Positions 43,601-51,238 of a stretch of DNA of 64,000 bases are shown here, in pieces. Within the stretch, counting starts at the first letter, position 1; every line of letters begins with the position of its first letter. The notes below the pieces were generated by a model, which searched no databases, was not told the origin of the DNA, and saw nothing but the letters and a program-made list of their open reading frames with translations. Position numbers and translations under genes: made by a program. The stretch spans positions 1-64,000 of the forward strand of contig JAVERT010000001.1 of the NCBI GenBank assembly GCA_034006985.1, read 5' to 3'. Source of the stretch: Gudongella sp034006985 (lineage in GTDB: Bacteria > Bacillota > Clostridia > Tissierellales > Tissierellaceae).

Positions 43601-44264
43601 GAAAGAAGCAAAGACTTCTGTCATGGATTTAAAAGATAAAATAAGATCCTTAGGAAATGTAAATATATCTTATATAGAAGAATATAAAGCAGTCAATGAA
43701 AGACATGATTTTCTTTCTAAGCAATTAACAGATTTAAGTATAGCTAAAGACGATATTGAAATTGTAATTAAAGATATTGACAAGAAAATGAGAATTAGCT
43801 TTAAACAAGCATTTGATCAAATAAACATAAGATTTGGGGAGACTTTTTCTGCATTGTTCAATGGCGGTAAAGCAAGATTAGAGATGTATGATGGAGATGA
43901 TATCTTAACTGCTGGAATAGAAATAATGGCACAACCTCCAGGCAAAAAACTTCAAAGTCTTACTCTTCTTTCGGGAGGAGAAAAGTCTTTAACAGCTGTT
44001 GCACTTTTATTTGCAATATTAAAGATAAAACCAGCACCGTTTTGTATATTAGATGAAATAGATGCAGCTTTAGACGAAGCTAACATTACAAGATATACTG
44101 ATTATTTGCAAAAACTTGATAATAAAACTCAATTTGTTTTAATAACTCACAGAAAAACTACAATGGAGATTGCTGATGTTTTATATGGAGTTACTATGGA
44201 AGAAGATGGCATAAGCAAACTATTGTCCTTGAAATTAAAAGATTTCAATGAAGTTGCTAGTTAA
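40692..44264 (+). CDS. smc: Chromosome segregation protein SMC
   Basis: SMC forms the ring ATPase that compacts and segregates chromosomes with ScpA and ScpB. The 1190-residue protein has Walker A GPNGSGKSN at about 32-40, two long coiled coils, a hinge at about 503-670 and the ABC signature LSGGEKSLTAVALLFAI near 1093. The Walker B follows in FCILDEIDAALDEAN. Length is normal. The start is TTG at 40692 with GGAGGTG. scpA and scpB are not in the window. Confidence 0.97.
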   Translation: MYLKKVDIQGFKSFADKTEVAFNNRITAIVGPNGSGKSNIADAIRWVLGEQSVKSLRGNKMEDVIFSGTEKRKALGYSEVSITFDNAEGKIPLEYREVVVTRRMFRSGESEYYINKNSCRLKDIRELFMDTGIGKEGYSIIGQGKIDEILSNKPEDRRNIFEEAAGIVKYKTKKQEALRKLERTRTNLIRIGDLLQEIKTQKDNLKIEADKAIEFQHLFNKLREIDVNLLVLDIDKMNNKLETINEKQLVLDQERDIIEKDNAVSDDHYLDLKSNLSILEKEIEEKRTLKLENVQSYEKSNTALKIVEEKAIYLNKEINRLKEDLGKNNLLLSNDDNNNDTAKKLDLLIEQRKESLSNQNKKLNNRDLLIRDLELQSTKTHELKNQMMLLYNKISDKRSELNTITLFSGNITKKNNQIDLELKDVYKKNIEIENNIIVTKKDLNANASLLTNKNLEIIKITKDIDKINKEILSLRKILTEKENELINSTNSIKLYKTMESQYEGYFQSVKDIVKVASKDSNQYKGFIGVVAELFEVNKLHLKAIEIALGSSIQNIVVEDDLTAKRFIEHLKVSKKGRATFLPLNTVRGNNISISENMKTSYNLLGTADELIEYNPRYQNIFKNLLGRTVVAKDIDSAILYSKKTDFKTRIVTLDGDVINPGGSLTGGSFKNNSISILNRKDIIKDLSLKIQNINDSIKKYNIELEHNITNLNTVNDKLNILKLEEEKVKTKIMDLESTLRNSNIDLKRATNDIQRIELEQKQLKTESEDLIDKESKLKTENDKMNLQLQEYQLEIKKSEEILEDLKTKKEKFDDEITELKIMINQMDSEINEKNRLILQNKKDLDDIRNTIELKSSELIEAKKMLELNIQEKNEIKSGLEKFSLNESMQSNTLNELIVIKDKKMNEFYEYGEKLKVYNRRLTQLERDINKLEIEKTRSNMQIETLTEKLENDYDLNYESALQYTFEVKDMKEAKTSVMDLKDKIRSLGNVNISYIEEYKAVNERHDFLSKQLTDLSIAKDDIEIVIKDIDKKMRISFKQAFDQINIRFGETFSALFNGGKARLEMYDGDDILTAGIEIMAQPPGKKLQSLTLLSGGEKSLTAVALLFAILKIKPAPFCILDEIDAALDEANITRYTDYLQKLDNKTQFVLITHRKTTMEIADVLYGVTMEEDGISKLLSLKLKDFNEVAS

Positions 44265-44279
44265 GACAAGGGGGACTAT

Positions 44280-45266
44280 ATGATTAATTGGTTTAAAAAA
44301 GAAAATAAAGAAAATAATTTAAAACCTTCAATTACTGAATCAGAAGATAAAAATACAGGTTTTTTAGAAAAACTAAAATCTGGACTTTCCAAAACAAGAA
44401 AAGATATGAGCAATAAAATAGAAGATGTTTTAAAGATTTACAAAAAAGTCGATGATGAGCTTTTTGATGATCTTGAAGATATTTTAATATCAGCAGATAT
44501 AGGTGTAAGTTCTACTATGAAAATAATAGAACGATTAAAACTCCGCATAAAAGAAGAAAGAATTTCTGAATCAACAGAAGTTAAAAACCTATTAAAAAAT
44601 GAAATTAAAATTATTATGCAAGAATCAGTAAAAAATAATGACTTTTTACTAGAACCACACCCCTCAGTTATATTAATAGTAGGTGTAAATGGTGTTGGTA
44701 AAACTACTACTATAGGAAAGTTGGCTTATGCTTTTAAAAATAATGGTAAAAAAGTCCTGATAGCTGCAGGAGATACATTTAGGGCTGCTGCTATAGAACA
44801 GCTTACTGAGTGGAGTAATAGAGCAGGTGTCGACATAATATCTCATAGTGAGGGAGCAGATCCTGCTGCTGTAATTTTTGATGGCATTCAAGCTGCAAAA
44901 GCAAGAAAAACTGATATATTAATATGTGATACCGCAGGTAGGCTTCATAATAAAGCTAATTTAATGAATGAACTTAATAAGATATTTCGAATAGTAGACA
45001 GAGAATATAGCGAAGCAACTAAAGAAGTATTATTAGTCTTAGATGCAACTACAGGCCAAAATGCTATAAACCAAGCTAAAGTTTTTAAAGAAGTAGCTAA
45101 TATAACAGGAGTAATTTTAACTAAATTAGATGGGACAGCAAAAGGAGGAGTAGCTATAGCACTTCAGACAGAATTAAACTTACCAATAAAGGTAATTGGT
45201 GTTGGTGAAGGAATTGATGATATTCAACCCTTTGATGTAGATAGCTTTATAGATGCTATTTTTTAA
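44280..45266 (+). CDS. ftsY: Signal recognition particle receptor FtsY
   Basis: FtsY is the membrane-bound receptor for SRP. The 328-residue protein has a short charged N-terminal region (about 1-30) and an N-domain. The GTPase G-domain has GVNGVGKTTTIGKLAY near residue 138, GDTFRAAAIEQL, DTAGRLHNK and TKLDGTAKGG. The C-terminus GVGEGIDDIQPFD is diagnostic for FtsY as opposed to Ffh. It is the last gene before a new promoter, with ffh two genes on. Confidence 0.97.
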   Translation: MINWFKKENKENNLKPSITESEDKNTGFLEKLKSGLSKTRKDMSNKIEDVLKIYKKVDDELFDDLEDILISADIGVSSTMKIIERLKLRIKEERISESTEVKNLLKNEIKIIMQESVKNNDFLLEPHPSVILIVGVNGVGKTTTIGKLAYAFKNNGKKVLIAAGDTFRAAAIEQLTEWSNRAGVDIISHSEGADPAAVIFDGIQAAKARKTDILICDTAGRLHNKANLMNELNKIFRIVDREYSEATKEVLLVLDATTGQNAINQAKVFKEVANITGVILTKLDGTAKGGVAIALQTELNLPIKVIGVGEGIDDIQPFDVDSFIDAIF

Positions 45267-45274
45267 TTAATATA

Positions 45275-45303
45275 TTGACAAAACAGTATATTTAGTCTAA
45301 TAT
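45275..45303 (+). promoter_or_regulatory. Promoter for ylxM-ffh
   Basis: TTGACA (45275-45280), a perfect -35, and TAATAT (45298-45303) are separated by 17 bases. It lies between the ftsY stop and ylxM. Confidence 0.65.
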
Positions 45304-45350
45304 ATTATTGTCAGGTGAAAAGCTTGACAGTAATTTAAGCAGGTGATAAA

Positions 45351-45710
45351 ATGGAAAAGTTATTTAAAATAAATATATATTTTGACTTTTATGGCAAATT
45401 ACTTACACCAAAACAATATCAAATTATTGAGTTATACTATTTAAATGACTATTCTCTTTCAGAAGTAGCTGAATATTTGGAGATAACTAGGCAAGCAGTA
45501 TTTGATACTCTAAAAAGAGCAGAGGAAAAACTTTTTAATTATGAAAAGCAATTGGGCTTAGTAGATAAATTTCAACCTAGCCAAATTGCAATTAAAAACA
45601 TTAGGCGTTTAGCATTAGAGATAAATAAAATTGGAATTAATATTAACAATAAAGATATAATTATAAAATCACAAGAAATTGAAGAAACTATTTCAAAAGT
45701 GATTATATAA
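45351..45710 (+). CDS. ylxM: YlxM-type putative DNA-binding protein (UPF0122)
   Basis: The 119-residue protein has the YlxM N-terminus FDFYGKLLTPKQYQIIELYYLND followed by a helix-turn-helix like sigma-factor region 4 (SLSEVAEYLEITRQAVFDTLKRAEEKL). YlxM in Gram-positives is encoded with ffh and has been reported as an SRP-associated component that affects Ffh activity. DNA-binding targets are not known. Start ATG with GCAGGTGA. The leader contains a four-codon frame with its own RBS. Confidence 0.92.
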   Translation: MEKLFKINIYFDFYGKLLTPKQYQIIELYYLNDYSLSEVAEYLEITRQAVFDTLKRAEEKLFNYEKQLGLVDKFQPSQIAIKNIRRLALEINKIGININNKDIIIKSQEIEETISKVII

Positions 45711-45727
45711 TATAGGAGGTTTCTCAA

Positions 45728-47068
45728 TTGGTATTTGAAAGTTTATCAGAAAAACTTCAGAATGCTTTAGGTAAATTAAAAGGCAAAGGCAAGATTAGTG
45801 AAAAAGACCTTGATGCAGCTTTGCGTGAAGTAAGATTAGCTCTGCTAGAAGCTGATGTAAACTTTAAAGTTGTAAAAGATTTTATTAAAAAAATAAAAGA
45901 AAGATCGCTTGGTTCTGAAGTTCTTGAGAGTTTAACACCTGGGCAGCAAATAATAAAAATTGTTAATGATGAATTGACATCATTGATGGGTGAAAAAGAA
46001 TCTAAACTTAATATATCTTCAAATTCTCCAACTGTAATTTTGATGTGTGGATTACAAGGAGCTGGAAAAACAACAACTGCAGGGAAATTAGCTAACAATC
46101 TAAAAAAGCAAAATAAAAGGCCTCTTTTAGTTGCTTGTGATATTTATAGACCAGCAGCAATAAAGCAGCTGGAAGTAGTTGGAGAAAAGGTAGGAGTTCC
46201 AGTGTTTTCAATGGGAGATAAACATAATCCTGTTGACATAGCAAAAGCAGCAGTAGAACATGGAAAAAAACATGCTAATGATTTTATCATTATAGATACT
46301 GCAGGAAGACTCCATATTGATGAAAACTTAATGCAAGAAATTATCGATATAAAAAAAGCTACAAATCCAAACGAAATACTATTAGTATTAGATGCAATGA
46401 CTGGTCAAGACGCTGTAAATGTAGCTGAATCTTTTGATAAAGAGCTCAATATAACAGGAGTCATACTTACTAAATTAGATGGAGACGCCAGAGGTGGTGC
46501 CGCCTTATCTATTAGAGCTGTAACTCAGAAACCAATTAAATTTGTGGGTATGGGTGAAAAGCTGGATCAACTTGAAACATTTCACCCTGACAGGATGTCT
46601 TCTAGAATCTTAGGGATGGGAGATGTACTTAGTTTAATAGAGAAAGCACAATCTAGTATAGATGAGAAAAAAGCTATTGAACTTGAAAAAAAAATGCGAA
46701 CTTCGCAGTTTACTTTTGATGATTTTTTAGACCAATTAGAACAAATGAAGAATATGGGCCCACTAGATGAACTCTTGGGAATGATTCCTGGTATGAATTC
46801 AAAGGCATTAAAAGGTTTAAATGTTGATAATAATGAACTAACAAAGATAGAGGCTATTATTAAATCTATGACTAAAAAAGAAAGAGACAATCCGGATTTA
46901 ATTGATAGTAATAGAAGAAAGAGAATTGCTTCAGGTAGCGGTACAAATGTTTCAGAGGTAAATAAATTGTTAAAACAGTTTAAAGAAACAAAAAAAATGA
47001 TGAAAAAGTTTACTGATATGAACAAACAATCGAAGAAAAGAGGGAAAACAGGTTTTCCCTTTTTCTAA
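45728..47068 (+). CDS. ffh: Signal recognition particle protein Ffh
   Basis: Ffh binds signal sequences on ribosomes and delivers them to FtsY. The 446-residue protein has the N-domain (MVFESLSEKLQNALGKLKG), G-domain with GLQGAGKTTTAGKLA near residue 106, DTAGRLHID and TKLDGDARGGAALSI, and the methionine-rich M-domain (about 300-440, with MIPGMNSK and RRKRIASGSGT). The start is TTG at 45728 with AGGAGGT. The 4.5S RNA gene is not in the window. Confidence 0.97.
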   Translation: MVFESLSEKLQNALGKLKGKGKISEKDLDAALREVRLALLEADVNFKVVKDFIKKIKERSLGSEVLESLTPGQQIIKIVNDELTSLMGEKESKLNISSNSPTVILMCGLQGAGKTTTAGKLANNLKKQNKRPLLVACDIYRPAAIKQLEVVGEKVGVPVFSMGDKHNPVDIAKAAVEHGKKHANDFIIIDTAGRLHIDENLMQEIIDIKKATNPNEILLVLDAMTGQDAVNVAESFDKELNITGVILTKLDGDARGGAALSIRAVTQKPIKFVGMGEKLDQLETFHPDRMSSRILGMGDVLSLIEKAQSSIDEKKAIELEKKMRTSQFTFDDFLDQLEQMKNMGPLDELLGMIPGMNSKALKGLNVDNNELTKIEAIIKSMTKKERDNPDLIDSNRRKRIASGSGTNVSEVNKLLKQFKETKKMMKKFTDMNKQSKKRGKTGFPFF

Positions 47069-47098
47069 TAAATACTAATTTAACAGGAGGTGAAATAA

Positions 47099-47368
47099 AT
47101 GGCAGTTAAAATAAGATTAAAAAGAATGGGTGCTAAGAAAACTCCTTTCTATAGAATAGTTGTTGCTGATTCAAGAGCACCTAGAGATGGTAGATTTATA
47201 GAAGAGTTAGGATATTACAATCCGCTTACAGAACCAAAAATAGTTAAAGTTGACAATGAAAAAGCTCTAAAATGGATGAAAAATGGTGCAAAACCAACTG
47301 AAACAGTAGAGAGATTATTCAGAGACAATGGAGTATTTGAACAAGCAGAAGAAAAGACTGAAGAATAG
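47099..47368 (+). CDS. rpsP: 30S ribosomal protein S16
   Basis: The 89-residue protein begins MAVKIRLKRMGAKKTPFYRIVVADSR and has DGRFIEELGYYNPL, a full S16 match. RBS is AGGAGGTGA. Order ffh-rpsP-khpA-rimM-trmD-rplS is the conserved Firmicutes ribosome-maturation operon. The C-terminus is acidic (EQAEEKTEE). Confidence 0.97.
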   Translation: MAVKIRLKRMGAKKTPFYRIVVADSRAPRDGRFIEELGYYNPLTEPKIVKVDNEKALKWMKNGAKPTETVERLFRDNGVFEQAEEKTEE

Positions 47369-47387
47369 ATTATGGAGGTTAAGATCA

Positions 47388-47618
47388 ATGGGTGAATTGG
47401 TAGAATTTATTGCAAAAGCACTTGTAGATAATCCAGATGAAGTCAGTGTAAATGAAATAGAAGGTTCTCAGTCAATTATTATAGAATTAAAAGTAGCTTC
47501 AGACGATATGGGAAAGATAATAGGAAAACAAGGTAGAATTGCTAAAGCTATAAGAACAGTCGTTAAAGCAGCTGCAATAAAGGATAATAAGAGAGTCGTT
47601 GTAGAAATAATTCAATAA
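47388..47618 (+). CDS. khpA: KhpA, KH-domain RNA-binding protein
   Basis: KhpA (YlqC) is a small KH protein that acts with KhpB (Jag) in RNA-level control of cell elongation in Gram-positives. The 76-residue protein begins MGELVEFIAKALVDNPDEV and has the GxxG loop as GKIIGKQGRIAKAIRTVV. The ATG at 47388 has GGAGGT at 47374-47379. An upstream in-frame ATG at 47328 lies inside rpsP and is rejected. khpB is not in the window. Confidence 0.94.
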   Translation: MGELVEFIAKALVDNPDEVSVNEIEGSQSIIIELKVASDDMGKIIGKQGRIAKAIRTVVKAAAIKDNKRVVVEIIQ

Positions 47619-47645
47619 AACTAATGTTTTGATTGTAGGTGTAGT

Positions 47646-48146
47646 ATGGATTATACTATTATAGGAAAAATAATAAATACACATGGAATAAAGGGAGACC
47701 TTAAAGTTTATCCTTTAACTAACTCTTTAGATAGATTTTTCGACTTGGAAAAAGTATATATTGGCGATTCTAAAGAAGAAGTGTTTATCAAAGAAGTTAA
47801 AGTTCACAAGGGTTTGGCACTATTAAAGTTTAAAAATCTTGAAAATATAAATGATGTATTAGCTTATAAAGAACAATTCGTTTATGTTGATGATGCAAAT
47901 AAAGTTAAGTTACAAGAAAACCAATATTTTATATCAGACTTAATCGGTTGTAAGGTTATACTTGAAGATGAAACAGCTATTGGCTCGCTAATAGATGTTC
48001 TCCAAGGAGGCGCAAATGACGTTTATGTTGTTTTAAGCCCAGATAAAAAGGAATTTCTTATACCAGCAGTAGGAGAATTTATTAAATCTGTTGATATAGA
48101 AAACAGTTTAATTGTTATCGACCCTATAGAGGGGATGATAGAATGA
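47646..48146 (+). CDS. rimM: 16S rRNA processing factor RimM
   Basis: RimM helps mature the 30S head domain by binding S19. The 166-residue protein has the N-terminal RimM domain (IIGKIINTHGIKGDLKVYPLT, ALLKFKNLENINDVLAY) and a C-terminal PRC-barrel (YFISDLIGCKVI, GANDVYVVLS, EFLIPAVGEFIKSVDIE). The stop overlaps the trmD start by four bases. Confidence 0.95.
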   Translation: MDYTIIGKIINTHGIKGDLKVYPLTNSLDRFFDLEKVYIGDSKEEVFIKEVKVHKGLALLKFKNLENINDVLAYKEQFVYVDDANKVKLQENQYFISDLIGCKVILEDETAIGSLIDVLQGGANDVYVVLSPDKKEFLIPAVGEFIKSVDIENSLIVIDPIEGMIE

Positions 48147-48880
48147 AAATTGATATATTGACTCTGTTCCCAGAGGTCTTTGATTTTCTTTACAATTACA
48201 GCATCGTAGGGAGAGCAATAACGAATGGAATTATAAATATTAATACAACAAATATTAGAGATTATTCTAATAACAAACATAATAAAGTTGATGATTATCC
48301 ATTTGGTGGTGGAAAGGGTATGGTTATAAAACCAGAACCTTTAGCTGCAGCTATAAAAGCTCAGAGAACAGCATCAAGCAAAATAATTTACATGTCTCCA
48401 CAAGGACAATTATTAACTCAAAACAAAGCTAAAGAGTTATCTCAGGAATCACATATAATATTGTTGGCTGGTCATTATGAAGGAATTGACAATAGAATAA
48501 TTGAGAATTATGTTGATGAAGAAATATCAATAGGTGATTATGTATTAACTGGTGGTGAGATACCTGTAATGGTGTTAATTGAATCCATTATTAGGCTTAT
48601 TCCAGGAGTATTATCATCTAATGAGTCTTTTGAGGTAGAATCACACTATAATGGTTTGCTTGAATATCCACAGTATACTAGACCACGCATCTTTGAAAAA
48701 AAGAAAGTGCCTGAAATATTACTTTCTGGAGATCACGCTAAAATTGAACAGTGGCGGAAACTTAAATCTTTAAAGACTACCTTGGAAAAAAGACCTGATT
48801 TGATTAGTAAATATACAAATTTAAATAACGAATTAGAACTTTTAGATTATCTTATTGAACGAATTTCAAAAGAAAGTTGA
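48143..48880 (+). CDS. trmD: tRNA (guanine-37-N1) methyltransferase TrmD
   Basis: TrmD makes m1G37 in tRNAs with G at position 36 and keeps reading frame. The 245-residue SPOUT protein has MKIDILTLFPEVFDFL, DDYPFGGGKGMV, LLAGHYEGIDNR and the trefoil-knot motif SIGDYVLTGGEIPVMVLIE, with SHYNGLLEYPQYTRP further on. The rplS promoter overlaps its stop codon. Confidence 0.97.
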   Translation: MKIDILTLFPEVFDFLYNYSIVGRAITNGIININTTNIRDYSNNKHNKVDDYPFGGGKGMVIKPEPLAAAIKAQRTASSKIIYMSPQGQLLTQNKAKELSQESHIILLAGHYEGIDNRIIENYVDEEISIGDYVLTGGEIPVMVLIESIIRLIPGVLSSNESFEVESHYNGLLEYPQYTRPRIFEKKKVPEILLSGDHAKIEQWRKLKSLKTTLEKRPDLISKYTNLNNELELLDYLIERISKES

Positions 48881-48905
48881 ATTGAGATATTCTATATGCT
48901 ATAAT
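48877..48905 (+). promoter_or_regulatory. Promoter for rplS, overlapping the trmD stop
   Basis: TTGAAT (48877-48882) and a perfect TATAAT (48900-48905) are separated by exactly 17 bases, placing the transcription start near 48912. L19 can thus be made independently of the upstream operon. Confidence 0.7.
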
Positions 48906-48911
48906 ACCATA

Positions 48912-48978
48912 GATGTGATTAAGGGCGGTCCTCTATTCAAAATGAATAAGAACGTCTTAGAGAGAGGGGAGGAAACAA
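48912..48978 (+). ncRNA. Candidate L19 (rplS) leader RNA
   Basis: The approximately 70-base leader can fold with CCTCT (48930-48934) pairing with AGAGG (48963-48967), enclosing a hairpin ATTCA (48935-48939) with TGAAT (48943-48947). The outer stem ends just before the GGGGAGG RBS. Low-GC Gram-positives are known to have an L19 autoregulatory leader (Rfam L19_leader). The position and structure fit, but I cannot check the family model. Confidence 0.55.
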
Positions 48979-48980
48979 CA

Positions 48981-49328
48981 ATGAATTTAATTAAAATGTT
49001 AGAGGATGACCAATTAAGAACTGATTTAACTGCATTTAATGTAGGAGATACTATTCAAGTACATTATAGAATTGTTGAAGGAACTAGAGAAAGAATCCAA
49101 ATATTTGAAGGTACTGTCTTAAAGATACAAGGTAGTAGTGCAAGAAAAACTTTTACTGTGAGAAGATTATCTTATGGTGTAGGAGTTGAAAGAACATTTC
49201 CTATTCATTCACCAAGGATTGATAAAATAGTAGTAGTTAGAAGAGGTAAAGTAAGAAGAGCTAAGTTATTCTACCTAAGAACAAGATTAGGTAAATCAGC
49301 TAAAGTTAAAGAAAAGAGATTTTACTAA
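48981..49328 (+). CDS. rplS: 50S ribosomal protein L19
   Basis: The 115-residue protein has VGDTIQVHYRIVEGTRERIQIFEG, SSARKTFTVRRLSYGVGVERTFP and the ending RAKLFYLRTRLGKSAKVKE, a complete L19. The ATG at 48981 follows GGGGAGG. An in-frame ATG at 48855 lies within trmD and before the promoter, so it is rejected. It has its own promoter and a structured leader and is closed by a terminator. Confidence 0.97.
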   Translation: MNLIKMLEDDQLRTDLTAFNVGDTIQVHYRIVEGTRERIQIFEGTVLKIQGSSARKTFTVRRLSYGVGVERTFPIHSPRIDKIVVVRRGKVRRAKLFYLRTRLGKSAKVKEKRFY

Positions 49329-49355
49329 ATGGGACTGTTTCAGTCCCCATTTTTA
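49327..49355 (+). terminator. Intrinsic terminator after rplS
   Basis: AAATGGGACTG (49327-49337) pairs with CAGTCCCCATTT (49341-49352), with one bulged C and a TTT loop, followed by T residues. It begins within the rplS stop codon. Confidence 0.8.
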
Positions 49356-49372
49356 TATAGTGGGTGTTTAAT

Positions 49373-50239
49373 ATGGATACAGGCATGAATATAAATTGGT
49401 ATCCTGGTCATATGAAAAAAACTAGGGAATCTATACAAAAGAATTTGGTTATGATAGATATAGTATTTGAACTATTAGATGCTAGAATACCATATAGTAG
49501 TCAAAATCCGATTATAGATGAACTAGTAGCTTCCAAACCTAGGATAATAATATTAAATAAAGAAGATTTAGCTGATAAATCTTCTAATAAATTATGGCAA
49601 GAATATTTTATTGAAAAAGGGGTAGATTCTGTTTTAGTTAATTCTCAAAGCGGAAAAGGATTGGATACTCTTATTTCAACTACGAAAGAAATAATGGATA
49701 AAAAAAGAATTAATAATAAGAAAAAAGGTATAATTAATCAACCAATACGTACTATGATTTTAGGCATACCAAATGTTGGCAAATCTACAATAATAAACTC
49801 TCTTGTGAAAAAGAAAACCGCTAAAACTGGAAATAGACCTGGAATTACTAAAACTAATCAATGGATAAAAACAAAAGGTGATATTTTGTTACTTGATACT
49901 CCAGGAATACTGTGGCCTAAATTTGAAGACAAACAAGTAGGAATAAATCTAGCTTTTACTGGCGCTATTAAAGATGAAATTTTAGATAAAGAGACTTTGG
50001 CTTTAAAATTACTCGAAAAATTATTATCAATCAACCCAGAATTAATTAAAGAAAGATATAGAGTAGATGTTTTAAATAAATCTCCATTAGAAGTAATGGA
50101 AGGAATTGCCTTAAAGAGAGGTGCTTTAATAAAGCATGGAGAACCTGATTACGAAAAAATTAGTAGAGTAATTTTAGAAGAATTTAGAAGAGGGATTATC
50201 GGAAAGCTTACACTAGAGTATCCTCAAAGAGGTGTCTAA
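49373..50239 (+). CDS. rbgA: Ribosome biogenesis GTPase RbgA (YlqF)
   Basis: RbgA is a circularly permuted GTPase needed for late 50S assembly. The 288-residue protein has NWYPGHMKKTRESI, ELLDARIPYSSQNP, G4 NKEDLAD before G1 GIPNVGKST, and G3 DTPGILWP. A C-terminal helical domain follows. The ATG at 49373 has GGGTG upstream; a GTG at 49364 overlaps that RBS. It lies between rplS and rnhB as in Bacillus. Confidence 0.95.
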   Translation: MDTGMNINWYPGHMKKTRESIQKNLVMIDIVFELLDARIPYSSQNPIIDELVASKPRIIILNKEDLADKSSNKLWQEYFIEKGVDSVLVNSQSGKGLDTLISTTKEIMDKKRINNKKKGIINQPIRTMILGIPNVGKSTIINSLVKKKTAKTGNRPGITKTNQWIKTKGDILLLDTPGILWPKFEDKQVGINLAFTGAIKDEILDKETLALKLLEKLLSINPELIKERYRVDVLNKSPLEVMEGIALKRGALIKHGEPDYEKISRVILEEFRRGIIGKLTLEYPQRGV

Positions 50240-50240
50240 A

Positions 50241-50855
50241 TTGTTTGAAATTGAACTAGAATTATATGAAAATGGTCATCGGTACATAGCCTGCATCGAT
50301 GAAGTGGGACGAGGATGTTTGTATGGGGAAGTTATAGCAGCTGCTATAATCCTACCCCCCTTTTATTCTATTGAAGGTTCAAAAGATTCTAAAAAACTAT
50401 CTCCAAAAAAGAGAGAGTTTTTATATGATTATATTTTAAAGAACTCTCTAGGTATTGGAATTGGTTCTGTTAATTCACAAATTATTGATAAAATAAATAT
50501 AAAACAAGCTACCAGGCTAGCAATGAAAAAAGCATTAGAAAATCTAATAAGTAATTTAAAATATAATATTGAGCCAAGTATTGTATTGATAGATGCTGAA
50601 ACTATAGATACAAATATTCCACAAAGAAGTATAATTAACGGAGATAATCTAGTTCATGGAATAGGTGCGGCTTCAGTAGTAGCAAAAGTCTATAGAGATA
50701 GACTCTGTAAAGATTGGGATAAGATTCACCCTGGATATGATTTATGCAAAAACAAAGGATATGGGACTAAGACTCATATACAATCTTTAAAATGCCTAGG
50801 ACCAACATTAGATCATAGGAAAACATTTATAAAAAAGATATTGGAAGGTAAATAA
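50241..50855 (+). CDS. rnhB: Ribonuclease HII
   Basis: RNase HII nicks RNA in RNA-DNA hybrids and removes single ribonucleotides from DNA. The 204-residue protein has IDEVGRGCLYGEV (the DEVGRG motif at 20-25), KDSKKLSPKKRE, VLIDAE and AASVVAKVYRD. The TTG at 50241 is one base after the rbgA stop and has AGAGGTG at 50228-50234. A GTG at 50232 overlaps that RBS and would add three residues; the choice is not certain. Confidence 0.94.
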   Translation: MFEIELELYENGHRYIACIDEVGRGCLYGEVIAAAIILPPFYSIEGSKDSKKLSPKKREFLYDYILKNSLGIGIGSVNSQIIDKINIKQATRLAMKKALENLISNLKYNIEPSIVLIDAETIDTNIPQRSIINGDNLVHGIGAASVVAKVYRDRLCKDWDKIHPGYDLCKNKGYGTKTHIQSLKCLGPTLDHRKTFIKKILEGK

Positions 50856-51211
50856 TGAAAACAAATATAGCCACAGGTAAATTCGGTGAACAACTAGCAA
50901 TAGAATATTTATACACTAAAGGATATACTATTGTTGAAAAAAATTATAGAAATAAAATTGGTGAAGTTGATATTATAGCATATGATGAATCAATATTAAC
51001 TTTTATAGAAGTTAAAACAAGAAATAGCTATGAATATGGTTATGCATATGAATCAGTAGATGCTCGTAAACAAAAAAAAATTATTAATGCATCATTAATG
51101 TATCTTCAAAAATTCAACTTACATGATGTCCAAGTAAGATTCGATGTAATAGAAGTATATCCACTAGAAAAAGAACCCATAAATCATTTTGAAAACGCTT
51201 TTTCTTTATAA
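50855..51211 (+). CDS. yraN: YraN/UPF0102 family endonuclease-like protein
   Basis: The 118-residue protein has GKFGEQLAIEYLYTKGYTIVEKNYR, GEVDIIAYDE and the EVKTRNS motif. The conserved Glu, Asp and Glu-x-Lys suggest a restriction-endonuclease-like fold. Cellular function is unknown in most bacteria. The start overlaps the rnhB stop by one base (TAATG). The next genes, yifB and dprA, deal with DNA uptake, which is also its usual neighbourhood. Confidence 0.9.
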   Translation: MKTNIATGKFGEQLAIEYLYTKGYTIVEKNYRNKIGEVDIIAYDESILTFIEVKTRNSYEYGYAYESVDARKQKKIINASLMYLQKFNLHDVQVRFDVIEVYPLEKEPINHFENAFSL

Positions 51212-51238
51212 TTTATCACATATATAAGGAGAGATACT

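Noticed and set aside
46582..47025. 147-codon antisense frame over ffh, and a 113-codon one at 45757-46098
   Set aside because: Both mirror the codon structure of ffh and lack initiation signals.
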